Part shown: one piece after another, positions 12,639 through 20,272 of the stretch
How the letters are laid out: each line of letters opens with the position of its first letter
Numbering within the stretch: position 1 is the stretch's first letter
Assembly: GCA_019635875.1 (NCBI GenBank)
Contig: JAHBYP010000002.1
Span: 806,001-870,000, forward strand
Direction of reading: 5' to 3'
Length of the DNA stretch: 64,000 bases
Source: Alphaproteobacteria bacterium
GTDB taxonomy: Bacteria; Pseudomonadota; Alphaproteobacteria; Reyranellales; Reyranellaceae
Notes under the pieces: generated by a model
Seen by the model: only the letters and a program-made list of their open reading frames with translations
The model's database searches: none
What the model was told of the DNA's origin: nothing
Made by a program: the position numbers and the translations under genes

Positions 12639-13766
12639 ATGGCTCAGGACTACTACGAACTGCTCGGCGCCAGCCGTACCGCCAGCGCGGACGACCTGAA
12701 GAAGGCCTACCGCAAGCTGGCGATGAAGTACCACCCGGACCGCAATCCGGGCGACAAGGAAGCCGAGAAGAAGTTCAAGGAGATCAACCACGCCTACGAC
12801 GTCCTGAAGGACGACCAGAAGCGCGCCGCCTACGACCGCTACGGTCCGGCCGCCTTCGACGGCAATTCCAACGGCCCGGGCGGCCCGGGCGCCGGCGGCT
12901 TCGACTTCAGCGGCGGCTTCGCCGACATCTTCGAGCAGATGTTCGGCAACATGGGCGCCGGCCAGCGCTCTGGCCCGGGCCGCGGCGCCGACCTGCGCTA
13001 CAACCTCGAGATCTCGCTGGAAGAGGCCTATGCCGGCGCCGAAGCCAATGTGCGCGCGCCCAGCTCGGTGACCTGCGAGGCCTGCCACGGCAGCGGCGCG
13101 GAGCCCGGCTCCAAGCCGGTGACCTGCCCGACCTGCCACGGGCGCGGCCGCATGCGCATGCAGCAGGGCTTCTTCACCGTCGAGCGCACCTGCCCGACCT
13201 GTCATGGCGCCGGCCAGAAGATCGAGAAGCCGTGCCGCGCCTGCAACGGCGCCGGCCGCGTGCGCAAGGACAAGACCCTGCAGGTCAAGATCCCCCAGGG
13301 CGTCGAGGACGGCACCCGCATCCGGCTCAGCGGCGAGGGCGAGGCCGGTGCGCGCGGCGGCCCGCCGGGCGACCTCTACGTCTTCCTGAGCGTGCGCAAG
13401 CACAAGATGTTCGAGCGCGACGGTGCCGACCTGCTGTGCCGCGCGCCGATCAGCATGGTCACCGCCACCCTGGGCGGGCACATCGAGGTGCCGACCTTGG
13501 ACGGCAAGACGGCGCGCATCTCGATCCCGCCCGGCACGCAATCGAGCCACCAGTTCCGCCTGCGCGGCAAGGGCATGCCGGTGCTGCGCTCGACCCAGAA
13601 GGGCGACCTCTACATCGAGACCGTGGTCGAGACCCCGGTGAACCTCACCGCCCGGCAGAAGGAGCTGCTCAAGGAGTTCGAGGCAGCCGGCAAGGATGCC
13701 GGCACGTCGCCCGAATCCGAGGGCTTCTTCAACAAGGTGAAGGAGATGTTCGGCGGCGACGACTGA
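12639..13766 (+). CDS. dnaJ: Co-chaperone DnaJ (Hsp40)
   Basis: Stimulates DnaK ATPase activity and delivers unfolded clients. The 375 residues comprise a J domain with the essential HPD ([10 protein letters not shown]), a Gly/Phe-rich linker, and a zinc domain with all four CxxCxGxG repeats ([32 protein letters not shown]). Two C-terminal client-binding domains follow. I placed the start at the ATG 12639; a GTG immediately before it (12636) is in frame. It is co-directional with dnaK. Confidence 0.97.
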   Translation: MAQDYYELLGASRTASADDLKKAYRKLAMKYHPDRNPGDKEAEKKFKEINHAYDVLKDDQKRAAYDRYGPAAFDGNSNGPGGPGAGGFDFSGGFADIFEQMFGNMGAGQRSGPGRGADLRYNLEISLEEAYAGAEANVRAPSSVTCEACHGSGAEPGSKPVTCPTCHGRGRMRMQQGFFTVERTCPTCHGAGQKIEKPCRACNGAGRVRKDKTLQVKIPQGVEDGTRIRLSGEGEAGARGGPPGDLYVFLSVRKHKMFERDGADLLCRAPISMVTATLGGHIEVPTLDGKTARISIPPGTQSSHQFRLRGKGMPVLRSTQKGDLYIETVVETPVNLTARQKELLKEFEAAGKDAGTSPESEGFFNKVKEMFGGDD

Positions 13767-13786
13767 TCGCGCCGTCGAATCCACCC

Positions 13787-14410
13787 ATGGTCTGGAAGCA
13801 CGATGTCGTCACACTCGACGACGGCAAGCCGCGCTGCGGCTGGGTGAGCGACGATCCGCTCTACCGCGCCTACCACGACAGCGAGTGGGGCCGCCCGCAT
13901 CGCGACCCGCAGGCGCTGTTCGAGCTGCTGATCCTCGAGGGCTGCCAGGCCGGCCTGAGCTGGATCACCGTGCTGCGCAAGCGCGAGCACTACCGCAAGG
14001 TCTACGACGGGTTCGATCCGGCGAGGATCGCGCGCTACACGCCGGGCAAGCTCGACAAGCTCAGCGCCGATCGGGGCATCGTGCGCCATCGCGGCAAGAT
14101 CGAGGCCTCGGTCGGCAACGCCCGGGCCTGGCTGGCGCTGGCCAGGCGCGAGGATCCGGTCGAGTTCCTGTGGTCGTTCACCGGCGGCAGGCCGCTGGTG
14201 CGCCGACCGAAGACCCTGAAGGACGTGCCGGCGCAGACTGAGCAAAGTGCCGCGATGTCGAAGGCGCTGATGAAGCTGGGCTTCCGCTTCGTCGGCTCGA
14301 CCATCTGCTACGCCTTCATGCAGGCCACCGGCATGGTCGACGACCACGTCGCGGGCTGCCACTGCGTCAGCCGCCCGTCGCGCGGTAGCGCTCCAGCACG
14401 GCGCGCGTGA
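13787..14410 (+). CDS. tag: DNA-3-methyladenine glycosylase I
   Basis: Base-excision repair enzyme that removes 3-methyladenine from alkylated DNA. The 207 residues align throughout with the Tag family: RCGWVSDDPLYRAYHDSEWG, FELLILEGCQAGLSWITVLRKRE, the HhH-like region IVRHRGKIEASVGNARAWL, FLWSFTGG, and the zinc-site and C-terminal GFRFVGSTICYAFMQATG...DHVAGCHC. The open frame extends far upstream across dnaJ, but the ATG at 13787 gives the correct start 20 bases after the dnaJ stop. The 3' 44 bases overlap the end of the convergent gene. Confidence 0.95.
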   Translation: MVWKHDVVTLDDGKPRCGWVSDDPLYRAYHDSEWGRPHRDPQALFELLILEGCQAGLSWITVLRKREHYRKVYDGFDPARIARYTPGKLDKLSADRGIVRHRGKIEASVGNARAWLALARREDPVEFLWSFTGGRPLVRRPKTLKDVPAQTEQSAAMSKALMKLGFRFVGSTICYAFMQATGMVDDHVAGCHCVSRPSRGSAPARRA

Positions 14411-14891
14411 GGCGCTGGTTGTTGCGGTACCAGCTGTCGGTCGTGAAGAACACCGGCTCGCTCTCGTCCCAGCCGCTGCAGCTGTAGTCCGACTGCCTGG
14501 CGAGGAAGGCGACGAACTCTTCCTCCTCGAACCATTGCGCGATCGGTTCGCCGAAGTACGCGCCACCATCCTGCACATCGCACAGCTTCACGCCCTTTGC
14601 CGTGCGGATCAGGCCCTGGCCGCAGAAATCGCGATGGTACTCGTAGATCACGCCGCTATCCGGCCTGGCGCCCATCAGCCTCCGCCAGACATCGCGCACC
14701 AACTGCTCGCCGAACGGTCGGCGATCGAGCCTGTCGCGCAGCTCCACGGCATAGCCCTCGATCTCCTCGGGCGTGGCGTTGCGCGGCTGCGGCTGCTCGC
14801 CGGGTTTCGGACGCCTGGCCATCGACCAGATCACGACACCGAGGATGCCGACGATCAGGACCAGGGCAATCACGGGAACGACGATGGCCAT
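14367..14891 (-). CDS. Membrane-anchored protein of unknown function
   Basis: A 174-residue protein I cannot assign. One hydrophobic helix is at residues about 2-22 (AIVVPVIALVLIVGILGVVIW). A short basic, proline-rich linker follows, then a globular domain rich in aromatic and acidic residues (YEYHRDFCGQGL, GEPIAQWFEEEEFVAFLA, CSGWDESEPVFFTTDSWYRNNQRL). The ATG at 14891 with AAGG upstream is preferred over 14927. It ends inside the tag gene on the other strand (44 bp tail-to-tail overlap) and is divergent from dapB. The large globular domain and consistent membrane anchor make it a credible gene. Confidence 0.7.
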   Translation of the reverse strand: MAIVVPVIALVLIVGILGVVIWSMARRPKPGEQPQPRNATPEEIEGYAVELRDRLDRRPFGEQLVRDVWRRLMGARPDSGVIYEYHRDFCGQGLIRTAKGVKLCDVQDGGAYFGEPIAQWFEEEEFVAFLARQSDYSCSGWDESEPVFFTTDSWYRNNQRLTRAVLERYRATGG

Positions 14892-14953
14892 GGCACACCT
14901 TGGGCGGCGCAATGATCCACGATACAACGGAAGCCGGATCGAGGAGGGATGCG

Positions 14954-15751
14954 ATGGATATCGCGATCATGGGCGCCGGCGGGCGCATGGGGCAGATGCT
15001 GGTGCGGCAGATCGCCAAGACGCCGGGGGCGAAGCTGGTGGCGGCGGTCGAGGGACCGCGCAGCAACCTCTCCGGCCGCGACGCCGGCGAGCTGGCGGGC
15101 ATCGACGCGCTCGGCGTGAAGATCAGCGACGACGCGGCCGCCGGCATCGCCGCGGCCAAGGTGGCGATCGACTTCACGGTGCCGGCGGCGACCGCCGAGC
15201 ACGCCGCACTTGCGGCGCAGAAGGGCGTCGCCATGGTGATCGGCACCACCGGGCTGGACGCGGCGCAGACCAAGGTCGTGCACGAGGCCGCGACCAGGGT
15301 GCCGGTGATGTGGGCGGCCAACATGTCGCTGGGCGTCAACATCCTGCTGGCGCTGGTCGAGCAGACCGCGCGCCTGCTCGATCCCGCCTACGACATCGAC
15401 ATCCTGGAGATGCACCACCGCCACAAGATCGACGCGCCGTCGGGCACGGCGCTGGCCCTGGGCAAGGCGGCCGCGGCCGGCCGCGAGGTCAAGCTGGAGG
15501 AGGTCTGGCGCAAGACCCGCGACGGCCATACCGGCGCGCGGCCCAGCGGCGAGATCGGCTTCGCCACCTTGCGCGGCGGCGACGAGGTCGGCTTCCACAC
15601 CGTGTACTACGGCGGCATCGGCGAACGCCTCGAGCTGACGCATCGTGCCTTCAGCCGCGAGATCTACTCGGTCGGCGCGGTGAAGGCGGCGCTGTGGACC
15701 GAGGGCCGCAAGGCCGGGCTGTACACGATGAAGGACGTGCTGGGGCTTTAA
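14954..15751 (+). CDS. dapB: 4-hydroxy-tetrahydrodipicolinate reductase
   Basis: NAD(P)H-dependent step of the diaminopimelate/lysine pathway. The 265 residues start with the nucleotide-binding MDIAIMGAGGRMGQ (residues 1-14). DFTVPAATAEH and VIGTTGLD follow, and the catalytic EMHHRHKIDAPSGTAL is present (His-His, Lys and the substrate-binding PSGT). C-terminal GAVKAALW is present. The ATG at 14954 gives a normal length; the longer open frame upstream is antisense to the neighbouring gene. It lies downstream of dnaKJ as in many alphaproteobacteria and ends just before a palindromic repeat. Confidence 0.96.
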   Translation: MDIAIMGAGGRMGQMLVRQIAKTPGAKLVAAVEGPRSNLSGRDAGELAGIDALGVKISDDAAAGIAAAKVAIDFTVPAATAEHAALAAQKGVAMVIGTTGLDAAQTKVVHEAATRVPVMWAANMSLGVNILLALVEQTARLLDPAYDIDILEMHHRHKIDAPSGTALALGKAAAAGREVKLEEVWRKTRDGHTGARPSGEIGFATLRGGDEVGFHTVYYGGIGERLELTHRAFSREIYSVGAVKAALWTEGRKAGLYTMKDVLGL

Positions 15752-15753
15752 GC

Positions 15754-15834
15754 GCCGTTTGGGCCGCGCCGCTCCAGCGGCGCTCCTCCTGCGGCATCTC
15801 ATGAGCGCCGCTGGAGCGGCACGGCCCAAACGGC
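15754..15834. repeat. Long inverted repeat between dapB and DUF2244 gene
   Basis: Two arms of about 31 bases are nearly perfectly complementary (gccgtttgggccg...ccagcggcgct at 15754-15784 against 15804-15834), separated by 19 bases. Each arm contains its own smaller palindrome around ccgctccagcgg. It occupies the whole gap between two convergent genes, so it could act as a bidirectional terminator or be a dispersed intergenic element. Confidence 0.85.
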
Positions 15835-16335
15835 CTAAGCCCACTCGTGATCGAAGCGCCGGCCCGCCGTGCGCGCCAGCGCCGCACGCAGCTCAAGCGC
15901 GACCTCCAGCCGCTCATCCGGCGTCAGGAATCGCCCGACCACCAGGCGGGTGCCGCGTGACACCAGGGTGAGGCGACTCTCGTGCTGCGGCGGGTCGTCC
16001 ATCTCGACGCGCAGCCAGGCGGCCTCCAGCCGCGTCTCCTCGACCACGCCCTCCGGATCGATGCGCGTGACGATGAGGTCGGTGTCGGTCAGCCGCAAGG
16101 TCTCCGACAGCCGGCCGCTCCTGTAGCTGAGCCGGAACAGGTACACGACCAGCGCAATGTCCAGCCCCATGAAGCCGATCACCGGCCAGGCGCCGAGCAG
16201 GAACAGCGGCACGCCGATCACCACGTTGGCGGCGATCAGCGCGGCGATCAGCGCGTGGAAGCCCGCGCGCGGCAAGCTGCGGTGCGGCAGCAGCGTGGCG
16301 TCGAAATGGATCGCTTGAGGGACCGGCTGCGACAT
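15835..16335 (-). CDS. DUF2244 family membrane protein
   Basis: A 166-residue protein of the alphaproteobacterial DUF2244 family, function unknown. A short N-terminal stretch (FDATLLPHRSLP) precedes two transmembrane helices at about residues 26-47 and 49-69. A cytoplasmic beta-rich domain follows (LRLTDTDLIVTRIDPEG, WLRVEMDD, LTLVSRGTRLVVGRFLTPDER) with the family ending LRAALA. DUF2244 genes often neighbour nth, as here, where nth is divergent. The family has been noted near cytochrome oxidase genes in other genomes, but nothing of that kind is present here. Confidence 0.85.
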   Translation of the reverse strand: MSQPVPQAIHFDATLLPHRSLPRAGFHALIAALIAANVVIGVPLFLLGAWPVIGFMGLDIALVVYLFRLSYRSGRLSETLRLTDTDLIVTRIDPEGVVEETRLEAAWLRVEMDDPPQHESRLTLVSRGTRLVVGRFLTPDERLEVALELRAALARTAGRRFDHEWA

Positions 16336-16422
16336 GGCACCAGATTAGGGGCGCGTCCGGGGGCGCGCCAAGCCTCATCGCGCCAAACTTCGTCGCGCCA
16401 AGTCTCACAAGGCCGTGCCCGC

Positions 16423-17070
16423 ATGCCGCAGCTCAAGCCTGCCGCCATCCATGAATTCTACAGCCGGCTGCGCGCCGCCATGCCCGAGCCCGAGGGCGAG
16501 CTGGAAAGCGGCAATGTCTATCAGCTCCTGGTCGCCGTCGTGCTCTCGGCCCAGGCCACCGATGTCGGCGTCAACCGCGCCACAAAGGAGCTGTTCAGGA
16601 TCGTCCACACGCCGCAGCAGATGCTGGCGCTGGGCGAGGCGCAGCTGATCGGCCACATCAAGACCATCGGGCTCTATCGCGGCAAGGCGAAGAACGTCAT
16701 CGCCCTGTCGAGGATCCTGATCGACAAGCATGGTGGCGAGGTGCCCAACGACCGCGCGGCGCTGGAGGCGCTGCCCGGGGTGGGCCGCAAGACCGCCAAC
16801 GTGGTGCGCAACATCGCCTTCGGCGAGCCGACCATCGCCGTCGACACCCACGTCTTCCGCGTCGGCAACCGCACCGGGCTGGCGCCGGGCAAGACGCCGC
16901 TGGAGGTCGAGCTCAAGCTGCTCAAGCGCACGCCGGCGGAGTTCCTGCGGCACGCGCATCACTGGCTGATCCTGCACGGCCGCTACATCTGCAAGGCGCG
17001 CAAGCCCGACTGCCCGGTCTGCGTCGTGCGCGACGTCTGCCTCTACAGGGCCAAGACGACGGTCGAGTGA
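16423..17070 (+). CDS. nth: Endonuclease III
   Basis: DNA glycosylase/AP lyase that removes oxidised pyrimidines. The 215 residues contain the helix-hairpin-helix LPGVGRKTA with catalytic Lys123 and the catalytic Asp141 in VDTHVFRV. The C-terminal [4Fe-4S] cluster site is C190-X6-C197-X2-C200-X5-C206, the exact canonical spacing. VLSAQATDVGVN at the N-terminus is the usual nucleic-acid contact loop. The ATG at 16423 gives the family length. A palindromic repeat begins six bases after the stop. Confidence 0.97.
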   Translation: MPQLKPAAIHEFYSRLRAAMPEPEGELESGNVYQLLVAVVLSAQATDVGVNRATKELFRIVHTPQQMLALGEAQLIGHIKTIGLYRGKAKNVIALSRILIDKHGGEVPNDRAALEALPGVGRKTANVVRNIAFGEPTIAVDTHVFRVGNRTGLAPGKTPLEVELKLLKRTPAEFLRHAHHWLILHGRYICKARKPDCPVCVVRDVCLYRAKTTVE

Positions 17071-17075
17071 TTTGA

Positions 17076-17195
17076 CCTTCCCCCGGAGGGGGAAGGTGGC
17101 AAGCAGCGCCGGATGGGGGATGCCTCAACGAAGCCGGTGTCCGTCTTCGACATCCCCCTTCCGCCCTGCGGGCACCTTCCCCCTCCGGGGGAAGG
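17076..17195. repeat. Family A nested palindromic repeat, copy 1
   Basis: A 120 bp element bounded by two short palindromes (ccttcccccggagggggaag... and ccttccccctccgggggaag...). Inner complementary segments (ggatgggggatg / catcccccttccg) allow a single long hairpin. It fills the gap between convergent nth and the Bug receptor gene. Related copies lie at 20044-20154 and 57677-57806. Confidence 0.9.
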
Positions 17196-17216
17196 AAATG
17201 CTTTCGCCGGACGCGC

Positions 17217-18188
17217 TCAACCCCCCGTCTTGATGCCCGCCGCCTTCACCAGCTCGCCGTAGCGCGGCAGCTCGCGCTTCAGCAGGGCATCGACCTCGGC
17301 CGGCGACAGCGGCTTGGGCGGCAGCAAGGCGCCGGCGGCCTCGAGCTTGGCCTGCACCTGAGCGTCCTTCAGCGCCTCGACCGTGGCGGCGTGGATGCGG
17401 GTGATCACGTCCTTGGGTGTCCTGGCCGGCACCAGGGTCGCATACCACGACTCGACCACCGAATCGGCCAGGCCGGCCTCGGCGAAGGTCGGCACGTCGG
17501 GCACGGACTTCAGGCGCTGTGACGCGGCCACCGCCAGCGGCCTGAGCTTGCCGGCGCGGATATGCGCGGTCGCCAGCACCGGCGGCAACAGGCCGAAATC
17601 CAGCCGCCCCTCCAGCAGGTCGGTCATCCCCGGCGGGATGCCGCGATAGGGCACGCCGGCCACCGCCGCGCCGGTGCGCACCCGCATCAGCTCCATGTTG
17701 AGATGCATCGAGGTGCCGACGCCGGGGCTCAGATAGGTCAGCTTGCCCGGTTCGGCCTTGGCCCTGGCAACGATCTCGGCCATCGACTTGAACGTCGATG
17801 AAGCGGGCACCACGGCGATCGCCGGCACGTTGCACAGATAGGCCGCGCCGGCGAAGTCGCCGATGGGGTCGTACTCGACCTTCTGCAGGTGCGGCGTCAC
17901 GACGTGGCCGACCGTGGCCAGCAGCCAGGTGTGACCGTCGGCCGGCGCCTTGGCGACGATGTCGGTGGCGATCGCGGCGTTGCCGCCGGGCCGGTTGTCG
18001 ATGACGACTTGCTCGCCCAGCAGCCCGGCCAGCTTCTCGCCCAGGGTGCGGCCCACGACATCGACGATGCCCCCGGCGGGGTAGGGGATCAGGAAGCGCA
18101 GCGGCTTGGATGGAAACGCCTGGGCACGCGCGCCGCCCGACGCGGCGATGACAGCGGCGCCCGCCAGCGCCGCGCGACGGGTGATCAT
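17217..18188 (-). CDS. Bug-family tripartite tricarboxylate receptor
   Basis: Periplasmic solute-binding protein of the Bug/TctC family; these bind small carboxylates or other organic anions. The 323 residues start with a twin-arginine-like signal (MITRRAALAGAAVIAASGG...ARA). Family motifs follow: KPLRFLIPYPAGGIVDVVGR, VVIDNRPGGNAAIATDIVAKAPADGHT, PGKLTYLSPGVGTSMHLNMELM, and VPYRGIPPGMTDLLEGRLDFG. No TctA/TctB membrane partners are nearby, which is usual for orphan Bug receptors. It lies 26 bases after the methylthioinosine phosphorylase-like gene on the same strand, so they may be co-transcribed. The ligand is unknown. Confidence 0.9.
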   Translation of the reverse strand: MITRRAALAGAAVIAASGGARAQAFPSKPLRFLIPYPAGGIVDVVGRTLGEKLAGLLGEQVVIDNRPGGNAAIATDIVAKAPADGHTWLLATVGHVVTPHLQKVEYDPIGDFAGAAYLCNVPAIAVVPASSTFKSMAEIVARAKAEPGKLTYLSPGVGTSMHLNMELMRVRTGAAVAGVPYRGIPPGMTDLLEGRLDFGLLPPVLATAHIRAGKLRPLAVAASQRLKSVPDVPTFAEAGLADSVVESWYATLVPARTPKDVITRIHAATVEALKDAQVQAKLEAAGALLPPKPLSPAEVDALLKRELPRYGELVKAAGIKTGG

Positions 18189-18214
18189 GAAGCCCTCCCC
18201 TTCAGTTGTCCGGC

Positions 18215-18964
18215 TTACGCCTTTTCCTTGTTCTCGATGAACGTCGCCAGCAGCCGCGCGACCGTCGTCATCGCAGTCCGACCGTACTCCAGCAGCTGAT
18301 CGTGCGCCACGGCCTGGGCGCTGTCGCCGAGCCCGGCGGCGTAGTTGACCACGATGTTGATCGCGCCGTAGGGGATGCCGCGCTCGCGCGCCAGGGCGAT
18401 CTCGGGCATGCCGGTCATGCCGACCACGTCGCAGCCGTCGCGTTGCATGCGGCGGATCTCGGCGGCGCTTTCCAGTCGCGGGCCGTTGGCGCAGCCATAG
18501 CAGCCGCCATCCTCGATGCGGATGCCGGCGCTGCGCGCCGATGTCAGCAGGCGGCGGCGGATGTTCTCGCTGAACGGCCAGGTGAAATCGGCGTGGTGCG
18601 TGGTGCCGTCGTCGGCATCGTAGAACGTGTGCGCGCGTCCGGAGGTGTAGTCGATCACCTGATCGGGGATCAGCAGGGTGCCCGGCCCGAGATGCTCGCG
18701 CATGCCGCCGACGGTGGCGATGGCGACGATGCCCTCGACGCCGGAATCGTACAGCGCCTGGATGTTGGCGCGGTAGTTCACGCGATGCGGCGGGATCTCG
18801 TGGTCGTCGCCGTGGCGCAGCAGCACCACCACCGACTTGCCGGCGATCGCGCCGTGGATCAGCGGCGCCGACGGCCGGCCATAGGCCGTGTCGACATGAC
18901 CGCGGCGCTCGATCGTCAGCCCGGCGAGCGAGCCGGGGCGGGAGCGGGCGATGATGGCGAACAT
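18215..18964 (-). CDS. MTAP/PNP-family phosphorylase, likely methylthioinosine type
   Basis: Phosphate-dependent nucleoside phosphorylase of the MTAP/PNP family, which splits methylthio-nucleosides to the base and methylthioribose-1-phosphate. The 249 residues show the phosphate/sugar residues of the family (RHGDDHEIPPHRVNYRANI, ATVGGM, QVIDYTSGRAHTFYD). They also show the purine-site CDVVGMTGMPEIALARE. Where adenosine-specific MTAP has an Asp-rich loop, this protein reads NIVVNYAAGL, as in methylthioinosine phosphorylases; a hypoxanthine-type substrate is therefore inferred. It is divergent from a short MetE-like gene, suggesting linked methionine or purine salvage. Confidence 0.8.
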   Translation of the reverse strand: MFAIIARSRPGSLAGLTIERRGHVDTAYGRPSAPLIHGAIAGKSVVVLLRHGDDHEIPPHRVNYRANIQALYDSGVEGIVAIATVGGMREHLGPGTLLIPDQVIDYTSGRAHTFYDADDGTTHHADFTWPFSENIRRRLLTSARSAGIRIEDGGCYGCANGPRLESAAEIRRMQRDGCDVVGMTGMPEIALARERGIPYGAINIVVNYAAGLGDSAQAVAHDQLLEYGRTAMTTVARLLATFIENKEKA

Positions 18965-19025
18965 GACGATCTCCAGGCGCGACGGATTGGTCCCTCATGC
19001 TACGGTTTCCCGCGGGAGGAACGCT

Positions 19026-20042
19026 ATGTTGGAAACCACGATCGCCGGCAGCCTGCCCAAGCCGGTCTGGCTGGCGAAACCCGGTGTGCTGTGGGCGCCC
19101 TGGGCGCTGGAAGGCGAGGCGCTGGCCGTGGCCAAGCTCGACGCCACCATGCTGTCGGTGGCCGAGCAGGCGCGCTGCGGCATCGACATCGTCAGCGACG
19201 GCGAGCAGGCGCGCCAGCATTTCGTGCACGGCTTCCTGGTCGGCGTCGAAGGCGTCGACTTCGCCCGCAAGAAGCGCATCGGCATCCGCAACAACCGCTA
19301 CGAGGCGGATTGCCCGACCGTGGTGTCGGCGCTGCGGCGCACCGGCCCGGTGCATTCGGCGGAAGCCAAGGCGGCGCGCGCGGCGACGACGAACAAGCTG
19401 AAGTTCACCCTGCCCGGGCCGATGACCATCGTCGACACCCTGGCCAACGAGCATTATCGCGACAAGGTCGACATGGCGATGGCCTTCGCGCGCCTGCTCA
19501 ACGAGGAAGCGCGCGAGCTCGAGGCGCTGGGCGTCGACGTCATCCAGTTCGACGAGCCGGCCTTCAACGTCTACATGGACGAGGCGGTGCAGTGGGGCAT
19601 CGACGCGCTGCACGTCGCGTCGGAAGGCCTGCGCTCAGCCACCGCGGTGCACATCTGCTACGGCTACGGCATCGAGGCCAACATCAAGTGGAAGGAGACC
19701 TTGGGCCAGTCATGGCGCCAGTACGAGCAGGTCTTCCCGGCGCTCGACCGCAGCCGCATCCAGCAGGTCTCGCTGGAATGCGCCGCCTCGAAGGTGCCGC
19801 TGGAGCTGATCGGCTTGCTCAAGACCAAGCAGGTGCTGGTCGGCGCCATCGACGTCGCCAGCGACGCGGTCGAGACGCCCGAGCAGGTCGCGTCGACCAT
19901 CCGCGCGGCGATGAAGCACGTCGATGCCGAACGCATCATGCCCTGCACCAATTGCGGCATGGCGCCGATGGCACGCGACACCGCCTACGCCAAATTGCGC
20001 GCGCTGGCCGCCGGCGCGGCGATGGTGCGCAAGAGTCTTTGA
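19026..20042 (+). CDS. Short cobalamin-independent methionine synthase-like (MetE core)
   Basis: Zinc-dependent methyltransferase of the MetE C-terminal family; 338 residues, so it lacks the N-terminal half of full-length MetE (about 750). The catalytic zinc ligands are all visible: His209 and Cys211 (VHICYGYG), Glu251 (SLECAAS) and Cys310 (CTNCGM). Other MetE-core motifs are present, such as GPMTIVDTL, GVDVIQFDEPAFN and VLVGAIDV. Such core-MetE proteins are known to make methionine from methyl donors other than polyglutamated folate; the donor here is not known. A good ribosome site (gggagga) precedes the ATG 19026. Divergent from the phosphorylase gene by 61 bp. Confidence 0.88.
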   Translation: MLETTIAGSLPKPVWLAKPGVLWAPWALEGEALAVAKLDATMLSVAEQARCGIDIVSDGEQARQHFVHGFLVGVEGVDFARKKRIGIRNNRYEADCPTVVSALRRTGPVHSAEAKAARAATTNKLKFTLPGPMTIVDTLANEHYRDKVDMAMAFARLLNEEARELEALGVDVIQFDEPAFNVYMDEAVQWGIDALHVASEGLRSATAVHICYGYGIEANIKWKETLGQSWRQYEQVFPALDRSRIQQVSLECAASKVPLELIGLLKTKQVLVGAIDVASDAVETPEQVASTIRAAMKHVDAERIMPCTNCGMAPMARDTAYAKLRALAAGAAMVRKSL

Positions 20043-20043
20043 T

Positions 20044-20154
20044 CTTCCCTTCCTCCGGAGGGGGAAGGTGGCGCGCAGCGACGGATGGGGGATGTCTCAA
20101 TGACATCGCTGTCCGTCTTCGACATCCCGGGCACCTTCCCCCTCCGGGGGAAGG
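20044..20154. repeat. Family A nested palindromic repeat, copy 2
   Basis: Same plan as the 17076 element. Outer palindromes read cttccct...ggaggggg and ccttccccctccgggggaag, with the internal gacggatgggggatgtc / ccgtcttcgacatcc pairing. It begins immediately after the MetE-like stop codon and is followed eight bases later by an unrelated repeat (20163-20263). Confidence 0.9.
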
Positions 20155-20162
20155 AATGCATT

Positions 20163-20263
20163 GTCGTCCTGAGCGGAGCGAAGGACCTCGCGGTGGTGCG
20201 GTCACATGCAAACGCCGTGACTGAACGCACTACCGCGAGGTCCTTCGCTGCGCTCAGGACGAC
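20163..20263. repeat. Family D inverted repeat (gtcgtcctgagc... type)
   Basis: Arms gtcgtcctgagcggagcgaa... and its complement ...ttcgctgcgctcaggacgac face each other, with accgcgaggtcc pairing further in. It is 101 bp long and sits in tandem with the family A copy in a convergent gap. The phrase 'gtcctgagc...ggac' is typical of repeats scattered through alphaproteobacterial intergenic DNA. A related outer arm occurs at 47643-47807. Confidence 0.85.
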
Positions 20264-20272
20264 AGCGGCCGA

